Below are positions 11,950 to 23,247 of a stretch of 64,000 nucleotides of DNA, in pieces. Under the pieces are notes generated by a model. It saw nothing but the letters and a program-made list of their open reading frames with translations, was not told the DNA's origin and ran no database searches. A program made the translations under genes and the position numbers. This DNA is from Ceratothoa steindachneri. Its lineage: Eukaryota > Arthropoda > Malacostraca > Isopoda > Cymothoidae. The stretch spans positions 109,326,333-109,390,332 of the forward strand of contig OZ018321.1 in NCBI GenBank assembly GCA_963969495.1, written 5' to 3'. How positions within the stretch are numbered: position 1 is the first letter of the stretch; every line of letters begins with the position of its first letter.

Positions 11950-13130
11950 TCCTGGTGGCTGCAACATTCGCCAAAGTCATTTGTGGTTTTCAAGTTATTC
12001 GCCCGCAACCTCCATCTGACCGGTCGGCAAGCGTCTTGGAGACAATAACATTCCCGAAGTAAAGTAGCTCATTGAGTTCAAGGTCAGACTCAAACCCGTT
12101 CCAAGGGGTATCCACAAAGGTAGTTGCGGCCGGTAAAGGCCGTTAGCATTTTTTTTTTTTTAAATTGAACTCAACCATCACTATAATGTCAAGTAGGTCA
12201 AGTTAGAAAGCCTTACTTAATAATTATTGAAGTCCTTATTGTCTATTTAGCTCGTAATATTTCGGTGGTTCATGTTTATTTTGTTTTTGTGTTTTAATTG
12301 CAGTTTTAGTTTGTTTTAAGTTTTTTTAAATTCTCTCCTCGAATCGTTACGTTGGCACAGGGAACCTTTAAAGTTTAAAGAAGTCAAGATCCTAGATAAT
12401 AATAATAAAATCATATATAACACTCTTAGAGAGATATAACTTTAATCACGGGGTAGTACGTAAACAACCCATACGTACGAACATCATTCCGTCAATCGGT
12501 CCTTCCTATACCACGACAGTCAGCAAATTCGATGAGTCGTCTTTCCTTCCTGTGGCACGATCTATCACCCTAGTCAACCTCAACGGCAGTTAAAGTGACG
12601 GGAGCGTGGGAAGTTGCTGTGCTTATTCCTCGTTCCTCTCAGCATTCCCTTTTTTCTACGACTATTCCCTCAAACCTTTGTCTAGTTTTAAGGATCTAAC
12701 CAGTTACATCATGCAGTTTCAGAAGAGACATTTGGAACCTCTATAAACAACGCCTGTTAATGTTTACATGTCGCAAGAGACCAGGACTTTAGGGGTCCTA
12801 GGCGTCGGAGCGCGATTAATGGGAAGATCAGGTTTGCCCCCTAAACTACCTCCATGTGGTTATTCTCGGGTTCATGAGGCTGTACTGCTTAGACGGGCAG
12901 TCTTTACTGTCTTGTTGGTTATTAGGCCACCTAAATGTATCGGATCCCGTCTCTGTCTATAATAATAGATCTTGACCGTCCTGTTTATCTAGCCATCCGT
13001 AGATTGATTAGATTTCTTTTTATTTGTATTATACACGTAGTTTATAATCAAAGTGAAGAGCAAAATCGGAAAAATAAGGTGGTGAAGATAGACAAAAAAG
13101 GAGACAAATGAGAAATGATGAGTACAAAAA
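11950..13130. other. No recognisable gene or element
   Basis: AT-rich DNA with short poly-T and AATAAT tracts. No frame has a known motif. Confidence 0.6.
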
Positions 13131-13132
13131 TG

Positions 13133-13134
<2 letters not shown>

Positions 13135-13212
<78 letters not shown>
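13135..13212. repeat. (TA)n microsatellite, 78 bp
   Basis: An uninterrupted TA run. It directly abuts the terminal sequence of the rosa-like mariner at 13213, consistent with TA-targeted insertion followed by, or into, TA expansion. Confidence 0.98.
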
Positions 13213-13216
<4 letters not shown>

Positions 13217-13640
13217 GTCCCAGAAAAAGTTAACCGTACTTTGAATTAGTATAACTCAAAACCACCTATTACAGATTTTTGAGTCCAGCAAAACAAAGCA
13301 AATTTGACAACTATTTATCTGTCGATTCTGGAAATTGAATTAAATTCCCTTTTATGATTTTGATAGACTAATGGGTTTAGTAAAGGCTATCAAAATTATG
13401 TTTGCACAAGGAAGTAAAATAATGAAGCTTTGAAGTTTAAAATACAAAAATATATTTAAATCCATTTTTAATAAAAACACCTCTTCTTATGGGTAATACA
13501 AATTCATTTTTAATTTTCTAAGCACCGTTTCCTTCCACATGTCCTACATTTCTTTCAAAGCACAGTTGCGCCTTTAAACGCATTGATTGAACAACCTTTT
13601 TGATCAACTTGTAATTTTCCTTAAGTCTATTGACTTCACG

Positions 13641-15192
13641 TAACAACAAGGAGTAACAACAAGGAAAGCAGGTAACCTAGGAGACCTTACGGTCCATTCA
13701 AAGAGGGTACCTTTGGACCAGCAATCGAGCGGGCACATGGCTGCTCAATTGTTTTGCGTCCCTAAACGGCCACTTTTCCAGACTTTGTCTAGTCTTGACT
13801 TGAACTGGTCAACAGATTCACTGTTGACAACTTCCACTGGAAGTGCGTTCCACTTACCGCAGATACTGTGAGTGAAAAAATTTCTACACAGATTGCGGTT
13901 GTAACGCTTCAGTTCAGGTTTGAAGCCGTGATTGCGCGTTCTGTTCTCACTCAGTGTGAAAATATCCCGTTAGTCAACATTGTCGAACCCTCGAAGTATT
14001 TTGAAAACTTCGATGACCTGACCACGTAATCTACGGGTTTCCAGCGAGAACAGATCTAATTCCCTTAGTCTATCCTCATAACTTTTATGTCGGATAGAGG
14101 GAATCAGCTTAGTTGCCCTGGCTTGTACGCGTTCCAATCTCGCGATGTCCTTTCGCAATGAAGGACTCCAAAATTGTACGGCATACTCCAGGTGCGGTCG
14201 GACAAGTGAGTTGTACAACACAGTACAATCTCCTTGTTTCAATATCCAAACTGGCGCTTTATATAGCCTAGCATCCTTTGGGCCCTTTTCTCCACCTCAA
14301 TGCACTGTTTCGAGAACTTGAGGTCCCTAGTGATTGTTACACCCAAGTCCTTCTCAGTGTCGGTGGATTCAATAACAGTGCCCTTAAGGATATACTGAGA
14401 TTGGGGGTTTCTGTGGCCGATATTAATCACTTTGCATTTGTTCACGTTAAAAGGCATTTGCCACGTGTCCGACCACTCCCCAATCTTCCCAAGATCTTCC
14501 TGCAGGCGGGCAGTATTTCCATCCTTTGCAACGTTCATACCAAGCTTGGTATCGTCGGCAAATTTGGAAATCATGTCGTTGACGTAGATGATGAATAGTA
14601 GTGGTCCCAGGACAGAACCTTGAGGCACCCCGCTAGTAACGGGCGCCCACTCAGAAGCCTGTCCATTTACCACCACCCGTTGCCGTCTGCCACTTAGCCA
14701 GTTCTCGATCCAGCCGGCTACCTTTCCGTTTATGCCAAGTGCTCGCACTTTCCGGAGAAGGCGGTGGTGTGGTACCTTATCAAAGGCTTTCTGAAAGTCT
14801 AGGTAGACCACATCCACCGCATTGTCCCGATCGTGCTCACTGAAAACGAAGTGGAAGAATTCCACAAGGTTCGTCAGGCATGACCGTTGCCTTCGGAAGC
14901 CGTGCTGGGAACTCCTCAAAGCAGGTTTGACTCTAAATACGACGTCACTTTGTCGACCATGATGCTTTCCATGAGTTTACCGACTATCGAAGTCAGACTG
15001 ATAGGTCGGTAGTTCGACGGTTGGTTACGGTCTCCTTTCTTGAAGATTGGAGTCACCTCCGCCTCACGCCAGTCTCTAGGAACGCATTTGGTCCGGATTG
15101 ACATGTTGAAGATTGCGCTCAGGTGTCGTGACACTTGATCGCGCACTTCTTTCAACACTTTAGGTAGAAACCCATTCGGGCCAGGTGACTTT
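13641..15192 (-). mobile_element. 5'-truncated CR1-like non-LTR retrotransposon
   Basis: The 3' end lies at the left, where AACAACAAGG is repeated (13643-13664); the 5' end stops abruptly at 15192 inside the RT domain. 5' truncation is the normal outcome of target-primed reverse transcription. It sits inside the rosa-like transposase gene. Confidence 0.8.
13745..15192 (-). pseudogene. CR1-like reverse transcriptase, partial
   Basis: The protein would copy element RNA at the nicked target. The fragment starts at the RT motif SPGPNG, continues through NYRPISLTSIVGK and YLDFQKAFDKVPH, then SGVPQGSVLGPLLF and the catalytic FADDTKL, and ends with the thumb and C-terminal region (RPHLEYAVQFWSP, then ARATKLIP). 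A stop follows SNLL near 14916, a frameshift lies near 14919 and another near 14240. A few residues before FADD are missing compared with relatives. The stop codon lies at 13745-13747. The clade call (CR1/L2 group) is from motif style only. Confidence 0.85.
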
Positions 15193-15893
15193 TAACTGGT
15201 TGATGTTTTGTGGTGGAATAGAATACATTTTATTCTTTAGATATTCCCATAAGAAATAATCGCACGGTGTTAAGTCAGGGAATCTTAGGGGCCATTCAAT
15301 TGCATGATTTAGCGCGACAATGTGGTTGTCAAACGTTTCTCTTAGTTTTGTTCTTACAGCAAGCTGTCTATGAGCTGGTACGCCGTCCTGAATCCACCAG
15401 AGTCTATTGAATTGATTGCCGTAAAAAGGCGGAGATCCAGGAAGATTCTTTCGTTGATCATGCTCAGATAGGCAGCACCATTCAATTTAGTCTCGTAAAA
15501 CAATGGGCTGGCAGAATAGCCATTCCCGCATATTCCGATCCACAGAGACACTTTCTTCTGACAAATAGGTGTGTCAGAATGTTATTGCCGAATGTTATGA
15601 CTATTTATTTACCTTTCCATTGATGAAAAAGGCTGCCTCGTCACCAATCTCAATGTTTTCCAGGAAACGAGCAGGTTTATGGAGGAGCCATTCCAAAGAC
15701 CAATCCACTTGACTGACTGCCAACGTCACCTCAATAATGGATCAGGTGGCGGCCTCACGGAGGGAGAGGAAAATATGTCGCTGTAGGGAACCTTTATATC
15801 TTATCCGATCGAGCTCGAATTTTATGTGCACCTATACGAGCCCGAATGGAACAAGAACAACATGTGGCCTAAAGTCTCCCACAACTTTTATAT

Positions 15894-16691
15894 TTTCACA
15901 ACCAGAAATCTCCCGACTGCTGTTAAATCCACTCCTGGACGGCAAGCTGGACATCTTTATTGTCCTCAAACCGGCGTCCACGCAGTGCAGCCTTGAGCTG
16001 GCGGAATAAAAAGTAGTCGCTAGGGGCCAGATCTGGACTGCAGGGGGGATGGTTGAGCTCCTCGAAGCCGCACTCGCGCAGGGCAGCTTGTGCAACTCTG
16101 GCCTTGTGGACTTTGACGACGTTGAAGTCGATCATGGGGCGTGAGGTTTCGAGGGACCCAACGGACAGAGACCTTAGTCATGGCCAAATTGTCGTGGGTG
16201 ATGTCGATAACACTTCCATGTGATATTCCAAGTTTTCGCTCGATTTCTTCGACCTTCATCCGTCTATTTTCGAGGATCTTTATCTCCACACGGGCCACAT
16301 TGTCCTCGTTGGTCACGTCTGACGGACGTCTTAGACGGGGGTCATCTTCAAGGGACTCACGACCATGGCGAAACTCCCTATTCCAGCGAGCAATGGTTGC
16401 ATAGGAAGGGGCGGTGTCGGTATACACTGCAACCATGCGTTCATGGATCTCTTTTGCATTCTTGCCTTCCTTGGTCAAAAGTTTGATCACTGCGTGGTCC
16501 TCAACCTTCTCCATTGTTGAAAAAAATGTGACTGACGATCTGCGATCAGCTACTGCTTCTTTAAATAGACGAGGCAGGAGCGTGCGGCTGCAGGTCCTGA
16601 CTTGTCATAACTTCTCCTGACACCCTCACAAACAGCCACCCCCTTTCCTCTGTTTTGCCCTACTGATTCGCAAAACTTATTGACCGCTCCT

Positions 16692-16693
<2 letters not shown>
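15894..16693 (-). mobile_element. Mariner copy 2, internally deleted, one end missing
   Basis: The right terminal inverted repeat (16660-16693) matches copy 1 and runs straight into a (TA)n tract. The left end begins abruptly near 15894, lacking about 80 bases including the inverted repeat. Relative to copy 1, about 360 bp are deleted from the middle of the gene; copy 3 has the same junction. Confidence 0.88.
15923..16514 (-). pseudogene. Mariner transposase with internal deletion, copy 2
   Basis: This copy keeps an ATG at 16512-16514 and an open N-terminal DNA-binding half, including the helix-turn-helix segments around SYATIARWNREFRHG and ELGISHGSV-like residues. At about 16108-16112 the DNA jumps from the linker to the third catalytic Asp region, so the first two catalytic aspartates are absent. 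The downstream frame (15923-16135) still reads PDLAPSDYFLF. A protein made from the first frame would bind DNA but could not cut, which in other systems can interfere with active transposase; that role is speculation here. Confidence 0.88.

Positions 16694-16731
<38 letters not shown>
16694..16731. repeat. (TA)n microsatellite next to mariner terminus
   Basis: A pure TA run beginning at the exact end of mariner copy 2. Mariner duplicates TA on insertion, so the run is either the target or expanded from the duplicated TA. Confidence 0.95.
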
Positions 16732-16732
<1 letters not shown>

Positions 16733-16739
16733 ATGGGAG

Positions 16740-17035
16740 TCTATGACAACAAATGGAAAGGAAGAATAAGAGAAACCAGGAGTGGTACGAAGTTCTTTGC
16801 TCCTGACGTTTCGCTCCTCAGGAGCTTTCTCAGAGTGACAAGAAACAATTTCAAAAAATGATGGAATATGCATATAAACAACTTTGCGACGCTGGACTGC
16901 CCCACACACTGTCTCCGGCTCATCATGAAACTGACCAATCAGCGAGGAGCTCAAACGATGCTAAGAGTAATGTTCAGTCATATGCATATATATGCCGGTG
17001 GTCCCACCTCATTTCTTGTCATTGCCAGTTGCCGT
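16740..17035. mobile_element. Possible Penelope-like terminal remnant
   Basis: The segment contains a fold-back string ending in the GAAACGTC motif that is typical of ribozyme-bearing ends of Penelope-like retroelements. It is followed by non-coding DNA with no reverse transcriptase. The call rests on this motif alone. Confidence 0.3.
16805..16833 (-). ncRNA. Degenerate hammerhead-ribozyme-like motif
   Basis: On the minus strand CTGAGAA is followed by a 5-bp hairpin (GCTCC, loop TGA, GGAGC) and then GAAACGTC. This is the order of the hammerhead core: CUGANGA, stem II, GAAA, stem III. The core G8 position is A here, which should abolish or greatly reduce cleavage. No enclosing stem I partner was identified. 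Confidence 0.3.
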
Positions 17036-17899
17036 GCATCTGGCTACAGGCGCGTTGACCAAAAGGGACGAAACCTGGAACTACTATTAGAAAGAAATAG
17101 AGTCCGGAGAGTAGGACCAGACTTCCCAACTTATCTAACGCGATACTTGGCGACAAAACCAGACATTGTGTTGGTAAGTCTGGAATTCCCTTTCAACATC
17201 ACCAACGTGCCAGGCCCAGTGGTCCCAAGCGATCATATCCCAATTATCACCACCATTTCGCTTGCACCAATGCTCAAGCCCGTCACACTTAGGAAAAGTT
17301 ACACGGAAGCTAACTGGGAGCAGTACAGAGAAATGCTCAGCACCCATCAGTCAGCTCTCCTAGATGACGCAAATCTTGAGAAAATTGATGATGAGATTGA
17401 CAAGAAAACTAATCTTCTCATTCAAGCTGACGAAAGATGCGTCCCCAGAATCTCGTACAAAATGCTCCCACAAACTAGGTGGACGGACCAAATGAGGGAT
17501 ATCGCTAGGGAACACAGGAAAATCTGTTGGTAGGACAGGCTCAACCCGGGAAAGGGCAGCCCGAATGAGACAGCTAAGCGAGGAACTAAAAAACATAATC
17601 CTCGAGAAACAGAAGGAAATCTGGGACGATATCATAGGCAGGGAAAGAAATCCTGTAAGTCTTTGGAATAGCATCCGAAGACTTAGGGGATTGCCTCCCA
17701 GGCCTGGGATAAAAATAAAGGAAGGCGACATCCTCATAGAGGATCCGGATTCTCTCGAAAGGAGATTCAGGAGCCATTTGAAAGAGGTCTTTGCAATATC
17801 ACCTGAGGATAACGACGATTTCGACCAGGACTTCGAAGACCAACTTCTCGAGGACCTCGGAACGATGATACATAGGACCCACCCACAACCGCAAGTATC

Positions 17900-17976
<77 letters not shown>

Positions 17977-19385
17977 TTAACCACGGGCACCCTATTACCA
18001 TTGAAGAGACCATTAACACCATAAGGTCTTGGCTCACTAAGAACAACCTAGTGAATGCATCACGGCAAATTATTCAGTGCATGGTGAACACCATGAACGC
18101 ATCCCTGAATAGATGCTACTTCCCAGACGGGTATAAGGTGGCTAAAATCATCTTTATCCCGAAAGGGAATAAGCCCCCAGACCAAGTGGGTAACTATCGC
18201 CCAATCTCTCCTAGAAATACACGGTAAGATCTTCGAGAAGATTATAGCCAACAGGCTACAAAATCAACTCGAAGAGTTGGGAGCACATAACCCACAACGA
18301 CATGGGTCCAGACCAAAAAGAGGTACTGAAACGGCCCTGGCGCTCCTAACAGAAAAGATCGCACACTGCCGAGCGAAGGGTCAATATATAGACATCGTGA
18401 TGAGGGACGTGCAGAAGGCCTTCGACAAGGTTTGGCTGAGAGGACTACAATACAAGATCCTAGGTCTCCAGCTAAATCCAGTCCTGGAAAGGATTCTTTG
18501 TGACTTCATCATGGACAGAAGGGCGCGTATCATGATCAAAGAGCACAAAGGAGAAGAATTCGAACTCAAAGCAGGCGTTTCCCAGGGGAGCTGCCTGAGT
18601 CCCCTGCTTTACCTGGTCTTTACCATCGACATCCCTACTCCAATACACAAGGACACTATGTATCTTCAATACGCAGATGACGTCTTCTAACCCAGTAGGG
18701 TTAGGAGAGCAAAGGATCAGGCGAACAACACCATTGCAGAGATCTCGAACATCAATCAATACAAGAGAAGGTGGAAAATCCGGACAAGCAGGGAGAAATT
18801 TAAGATCCTCCCGCTGTGCCGCAAGTTGACGTGGCCCATTGTAATAGATAGGAGGAGATGCGGCTACTCCGCCGAAGGCACTATCCTAGGCCTAAAAATC
18901 TCCGACCACGGATACTCGAGTCACTACAAGGAGAGGCAGAATATGGCGAAGAGAGAAATCTCTAAGCTATATAGGTTCAGAAATCTTAGCTCATCGAATA
19001 TCAGGAAAATATACCTAACGTTTATCCGGGCTAAGCAGCTCATCTACCCTGCAGTAGTGACTCAAACGGCAAGCAAGACCGCTATGAGGAAACTCCAGCG
19101 AATGCAGAACTCTGCATCCCTCTGCATAACTAAAACCAGACGAAGAGAGCCTCTTCGGCAGAGGGACATGCACCGCAGGCAGCGACTGGAGCCCATTAAG
19201 GTCGCAACCCAGAAACTGGCCAAAAAGGTCTGGTCTACAATGGCCAATGATATCATCCCAGAATTAAGAAGAACTGGTAGCAGAATTAACATCCCTGCCA
19301 GATTGCACGGGAAGGCCGTTCAAAATCGACGCTTCCCAAGGACTAGACTCTGTTTCGAGGAAAATACAATACCAATCTACGCATA
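17036..19385 (+). pseudogene. Endonuclease-RT polyprotein remnant, copy A
   Basis: Starts inside the endonuclease (SGYRRVDQKGR, then TKPDIVLV and VPSDHIPIIT, which hold the conserved TKPD and SDH motifs). The RT follows: VGNYRPIS, RDVQKAFDKVW, AGVSQGSCLSPLLYLVF and the catalytic YADDVF. The frame shifts at about 17530 and 18220, and a TAA follows YADDVF at 18688-18690. The RT loop that usually reads SPGxDG is replaced by unrelated residues (NNLVNASRQ). The thumb and C-terminal domain (18826-19386) are open, ending at TAA after IPIYA. A long AG run lies in frame between endonuclease and RT. Not functional. Confidence 0.85.
17901..17973 (+). repeat. (AG)n microsatellite inside a retroelement frame
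   Basis: A 73-bp AG run that translates as Arg-Glu repeats and leaves the surrounding frame open on both sides (17565-18227). Confidence 0.97.
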
Positions 19386-19540
19386 AACATAAAACAGCAC
19401 AGAGGATTAAACTCACAATCAACGAATAACAAGCAAATACAACAGATAAAAACACGAGGTATAACGCTAAATTTGAACACAAATAAAGACTCGAAAGCTC
19501 AACAAACACTGCAGAATACTAAGAAACAAGACGAGGAGAC

Positions 19541-20228
19541 AAATAAACAGAAGAACACAAAGAAGAATGCACACTGAGACACTAGTTAATATTAATAAAA
19601 CAAAAAGGAAAAATAAGTATCAGAGAATAAAAATGCCTGCGATGCCCCTCAAACAAGGGCAACCCTACCTTCCTTTCGTCATCTATCTTCTACCACTGTC
19701 TAAATCTTCCACTATTGAGTACACCAGCTTCTTGTCATTGACTTACTCACTCTGTACGCTTGCTTTCTCGTTGCGACTGGTAAAGGCTATCTCAGGTAAA
19801 AAAGGAAAAGTTTTTTTGAGGGAAGAAAAAACGTCTTTCTCAAGAAAAGTTCTAAGAAGAAATATATGCGCTCTTGGGGCTGATTGAAGATTTCTCTTGA
19901 GCCAGTAGCCTCCACGAAGGGGTTGCTCTTCCTTATTCTAATTCTTAGATCTTTATTCATAACTTTTTACCTCAAACTTACTTCTCGTTATCGCTACATA
20001 ACTTGGTCACCGGCAAGGTCTGAGTGGCAGTCCGTAATAAGGTATAGTGAACTCCTGCAGGAGACCCCATCAGGGGGCCAGAAAACAACAGTCAACAGCA
20101 TGCTCCAGGAAAACTGACTCGAACCGATAAAATTCCCTAAAGGGGTCGATTCAACAGCCATTTTCAAAATCAAAGTCACAGAAAAGCCAAAACATTAGTT
20201 AATCAAAGAGGCGAAAGGAAACCAATAG
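19541..20228. other. No recognisable gene
   Basis: Lies between copies A and B of the I/Jockey-like family. It may contain the 5' region of copy B but no frame has a recognisable motif. Confidence 0.5.
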
Positions 20229-20477
20229 ACAGAAGAAACAGAAGAGGACACAAACATCGAGGACTCAGAGACTGAAAATACCTCCGACGACACAGAGCAA
20301 GAGTGCACACGGGTTACTCGCAGGAAAGCCCAAAGATATAACAGATCTAAATCCAAAAGTAAAAGGGGCCCCTCACCCAGAGAAGAATTACCAGAAGGGC
20401 CCTCGTACGCAACCAGCGGAGGGGGAACCCAGGTGAAGCGAAAAGAGAACCAGAAACAGAAGAAGAAACACCGATAA
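20229..20477 (+). pseudogene. Possible ORF1 (gag-like) C-terminal remnant
   Basis: An 82-codon open stretch between a TAG and a TAA with no ATG. It is acidic at first (TEETEEDTNIEDSETE) and then strongly basic (RSKSKSKRGPSPREE, then KRKENQKQKKKHR). It ends about 100 bases before the endonuclease frame of copy B, the place expected for ORF1. No zinc knuckle is visible, so the assignment rests on position and charge. Confidence 0.35.
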
Positions 20478-20587
20478 CGTAACAGATAGGAAACACGACG
20501 GAAAACGAATAAACGAACGGAAATGGACAGGACAATTGAATTATGGATATTTAGAAATTAAAAATACTACAAATCAATACATTCGGA

Positions 20588-23247
20588 TTGAAAGACAAGG
20601 AAATTATGTACGGAAACTTATTCAAAAAGATTGACTCAGATGTAATTCTAATATCAGAACATGGAAGAAACATAGAAAACGAAAAAAATAAGATATGGAA
20701 CTACAATGTTATTACCACAAATCCTTCAGGAGAAAAACGACCGAGCGGCAATAGCTGTCAAGCAAGGATGCTGTACAAAAGAAGGCGGCAAGCATTGGAG
20801 GACGCATATTTAGCTATAGAAATTAAAATGGAATTAAGCAACATCATTGTCTCAAGTGGATACCAACCACCCAGGTGCCCCCAATTACCGGTACAAAACC
20901 TTACTAAACTTTTCAACTATAGGATACCGGTCATTTATATGGGCGATTTAAACGCCCATTGCGGGGCATCTGGGTATAGAAATACAAACAGAGTCGGAAG
21001 ACAACTTAACACGCTCATCAATAGACGTATACTGCAAAGACTGGGACCAAACTTCCATACATACCTACGAAGAGAACACGCAACAAAACCGGGAAACGGC
21101 CTGCCCTTTAACTATTTTATGGAACCATTGGCTGTTCTCTCTAGTGACCACACTGCAACTCTAATGTATATAAACAAGCAGCATATACAAGTCCCTTCGA
21201 AGAAATGGAAGGCATACCATAGAGTGGATTGGGATAAGTACAGAGAATTACGTAAGACGTACGTGCCCAGCCCGTTCCGGGAAGCCAGTCTAGAGGAAAT
21301 CGACGGGGAGTTGTATAGGATTAGAGAAGAAATTGGAGAGGCAGAGAAAGGGGCCATCCCCGTTAAATCGTTCCAAACCATCAAACAATTTAGGTGGACA
21401 CCAGAAATGGTGGCTTTGAGCAAAGAGATCGGCCGGGCGGCAGAAAATATAAGATTCGGAACATCAAGGGAAGTATACAACGCATTCGGGAGACAGAAAA
21501 CAGAACTAATATCACTAATTTATGAAAAACAGAAAGAGAAATGGGATCAGCATATCGAGAAAATAGATGTGGAAACATCACCAGGGGAATTTTGGAAACA
21601 TATCAATAGATTAAAGCCGCAGACAGTAAAGGATAAAATGAAAATTAAGCAGGGAACAACATTTTAGAAGATAAGGAATGGGGGCATTATTCAGAGAACA
21701 CTAGAAAAATGTATTCAAAATTAGTGAGGAAAAGAACGAGAACTATCACATTGAATTCGAACACCAGATCATGGATGAATTGAATGGGTTAATCGAAAGG
21801 ACATGCCCCTTCCACTTTGTCGAGGACAGGTGAAACAACAAAGACGGAATATACACAATCATTACATCAGCGAAATTAAAAGAAACGATAAAGAGCTTCC
21901 GACAGAGAGCCCCAGGCAGATCGTAACTCACCAGATTAAGTTACCTTGAACCACCCCGAACATACTGGAATGTATGAGAAACGTCTTCAATGCGTGCTTG
22001 AACACGGGATAATTTCCTGATGAACTGAGAGTGGCAAGGATGATATTCATCCCCAAGGCGAGAAAACTTTCAGATCAAGTGGGTAACTACCACCCTGTCT
22101 TGCTACCTAGATTTTTATCGGTAAGGTATTGGAAAAAAAATAATTAATAACACTGCCAAAATACCTCGATGATAATGCCTAGAGAAACAGCTGCCAATTT
22201 GGCTTTAGGAAAAACAGAAGCACGGAGATGGCCCTAGGAGTCATCCTTGAAAAGATAGCGAAAGCCAAGAGAAAAAAAAATAAGCATAGACATCGTATGC
22301 CAGGACGTGTCCAAGGCATTCGACAAAGTATGGCAGAAGGGTATGCAACTCAAGATACTCAGATTGGGAATGGACAACAGGATGGAAAGGATTTTATGTG
22401 ATTATGTAATGGAGAGACGTGCTTATGTGGAAATAGGGCGACATCAGAGGAAATTATTTGAGCTCTCTGCGGGCTTGCCCCAAGGCGGATGTCTGAGTCG
22501 GTCTCTCTACTCAATCTACACAGAAGATATACCACCACCAAGAAATGAGGGCTGCCTGAACATCCAATTTGCCGCGAAGTCACCCAGATAATAGCTTGCC
22601 CTCACAGGAACGGACTAATGCAAGCTAGGATAACTGTAGAAGAGATAAGAAGCATTAATAAATATGAAGAGAAATAGAAATTTAAAACTAATGGGGATAA
22701 ATTTAAGATGGTAACCGTGTACATGAGGATCATCTCAGATGTACGAGTATATGTAGAAGGACAGCGCTACAAATACGACGAAGAATGTAAGGTGCTTGGA
22801 GTAACTATTACGAAATCAGGTTATAAAAAGCACGTAACTGAGACGGTAAATCGGAGGAAAAGCGGCCTGGTATTACTGTACAAGTTAATTAACATAAGCA
22901 TGAAAAACAAGAGAAAATTTAGCAGGCCATAGTACAGTCCGCGATTATTTATCCAATCATAGCAATGTACACGATCTCGAGAAGTAACCTACCAAGACTA
23001 CAAAAAGTCCCAAATAAAGCCATATACATACTTAATAACAAACACTAAAAGAGAAGAAAGCATAAGACTACAAGACCTGCACAGGGAGGCAAAGATAAAG
23101 CTATTTAACAGAATAATTGCAAAAAGAGCGAGGAAAGTCATCGAAAAGACACATAATGAAGTAGGAGTTGAATTAACCAACCAAATTGCCCAAAGAGAAG
23201 GATGGAGATCACACAGATTATTGCAAAGTTTCCCAAGGATAGTATAG
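20588..23247 (+). pseudogene. Endonuclease-RT polyprotein remnant, copy B
   Basis: An open endonuclease frame runs from about 20588 (first ATG 20606) to the stop at 21667. It has the APE-type motifs MGDLNAHCG, an altered TKPGN (TKPD in copy A) and SSDHTATLMY. The linker to RT follows. RT pieces are scattered over three frames: DQVGNYHPV near 22080, QDVSKAFDKVW near 22300, LPQGGCLS near 22480. The catalytic motif, YADD in copy A, reads FAAK here, so both essential aspartates are lost. Thumb and C-terminal segments continue to a stop near 23247. Nonfunctional. Confidence 0.82.

Larger units (their letters stand above)
13518..15870 (-). pseudogene. rosa-like mariner transposase, DD41D, disrupted
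   Basis: Read on the minus strand, the right-hand part carries the catalytic core: IGDEAAFFING (first Asp), later the motif WWIQDGVPAHR (second Asp) and PDLTPCDYFLWEYL (third Asp). I count 41 residues between the second and third aspartates, the spacing of the rosa/Visitor mariner lineage. The frame breaks several times; one stop lies near 15600. After the CR1 insertion the frame resumes at REVNRLKENYK and ends at CFERNVGHVEGNGA followed by TAG at 13518-13520. The N-terminal DNA-binding domain is not clearly recovered. The insertion falls just after the helix following DYFLW, so it must postdate the transposon. Confidence 0.75.
13213..15893 (-). mobile_element. rosa-like (DD41D) mariner, split by a CR1
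   Basis: The left terminus begins AGGTGTCCCAGAAAAAG directly after the (TA)n tract. Transposase-coding DNA lies at 13518-13640 and 15193-about 15870 on the minus strand, interrupted by a CR1 fragment at 13641-15192. The right terminus is missing; DNA from 15894 belongs to mariner copy 2. The family differs in protein and in end sequence from the DD34D mariner. Confidence 0.75.
17036..19540 (+). mobile_element. I/Jockey-like non-LTR element, copy A
   Basis: 5'-truncated within the endonuclease domain. Coding remnants run to 19385 and are followed by an A-rich tail-like region. The same family occurs as copy B at 20229-23250. The clade assignment (I or Jockey superfamily) is by motif style. 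Confidence 0.8.

Noticed and set aside
17360..18046. 228-codon minus-strand frame with a long Leu-Ser repeat
   Set aside because: It is the reverse reading of the (AG)n tract inside the copy A RT gene.
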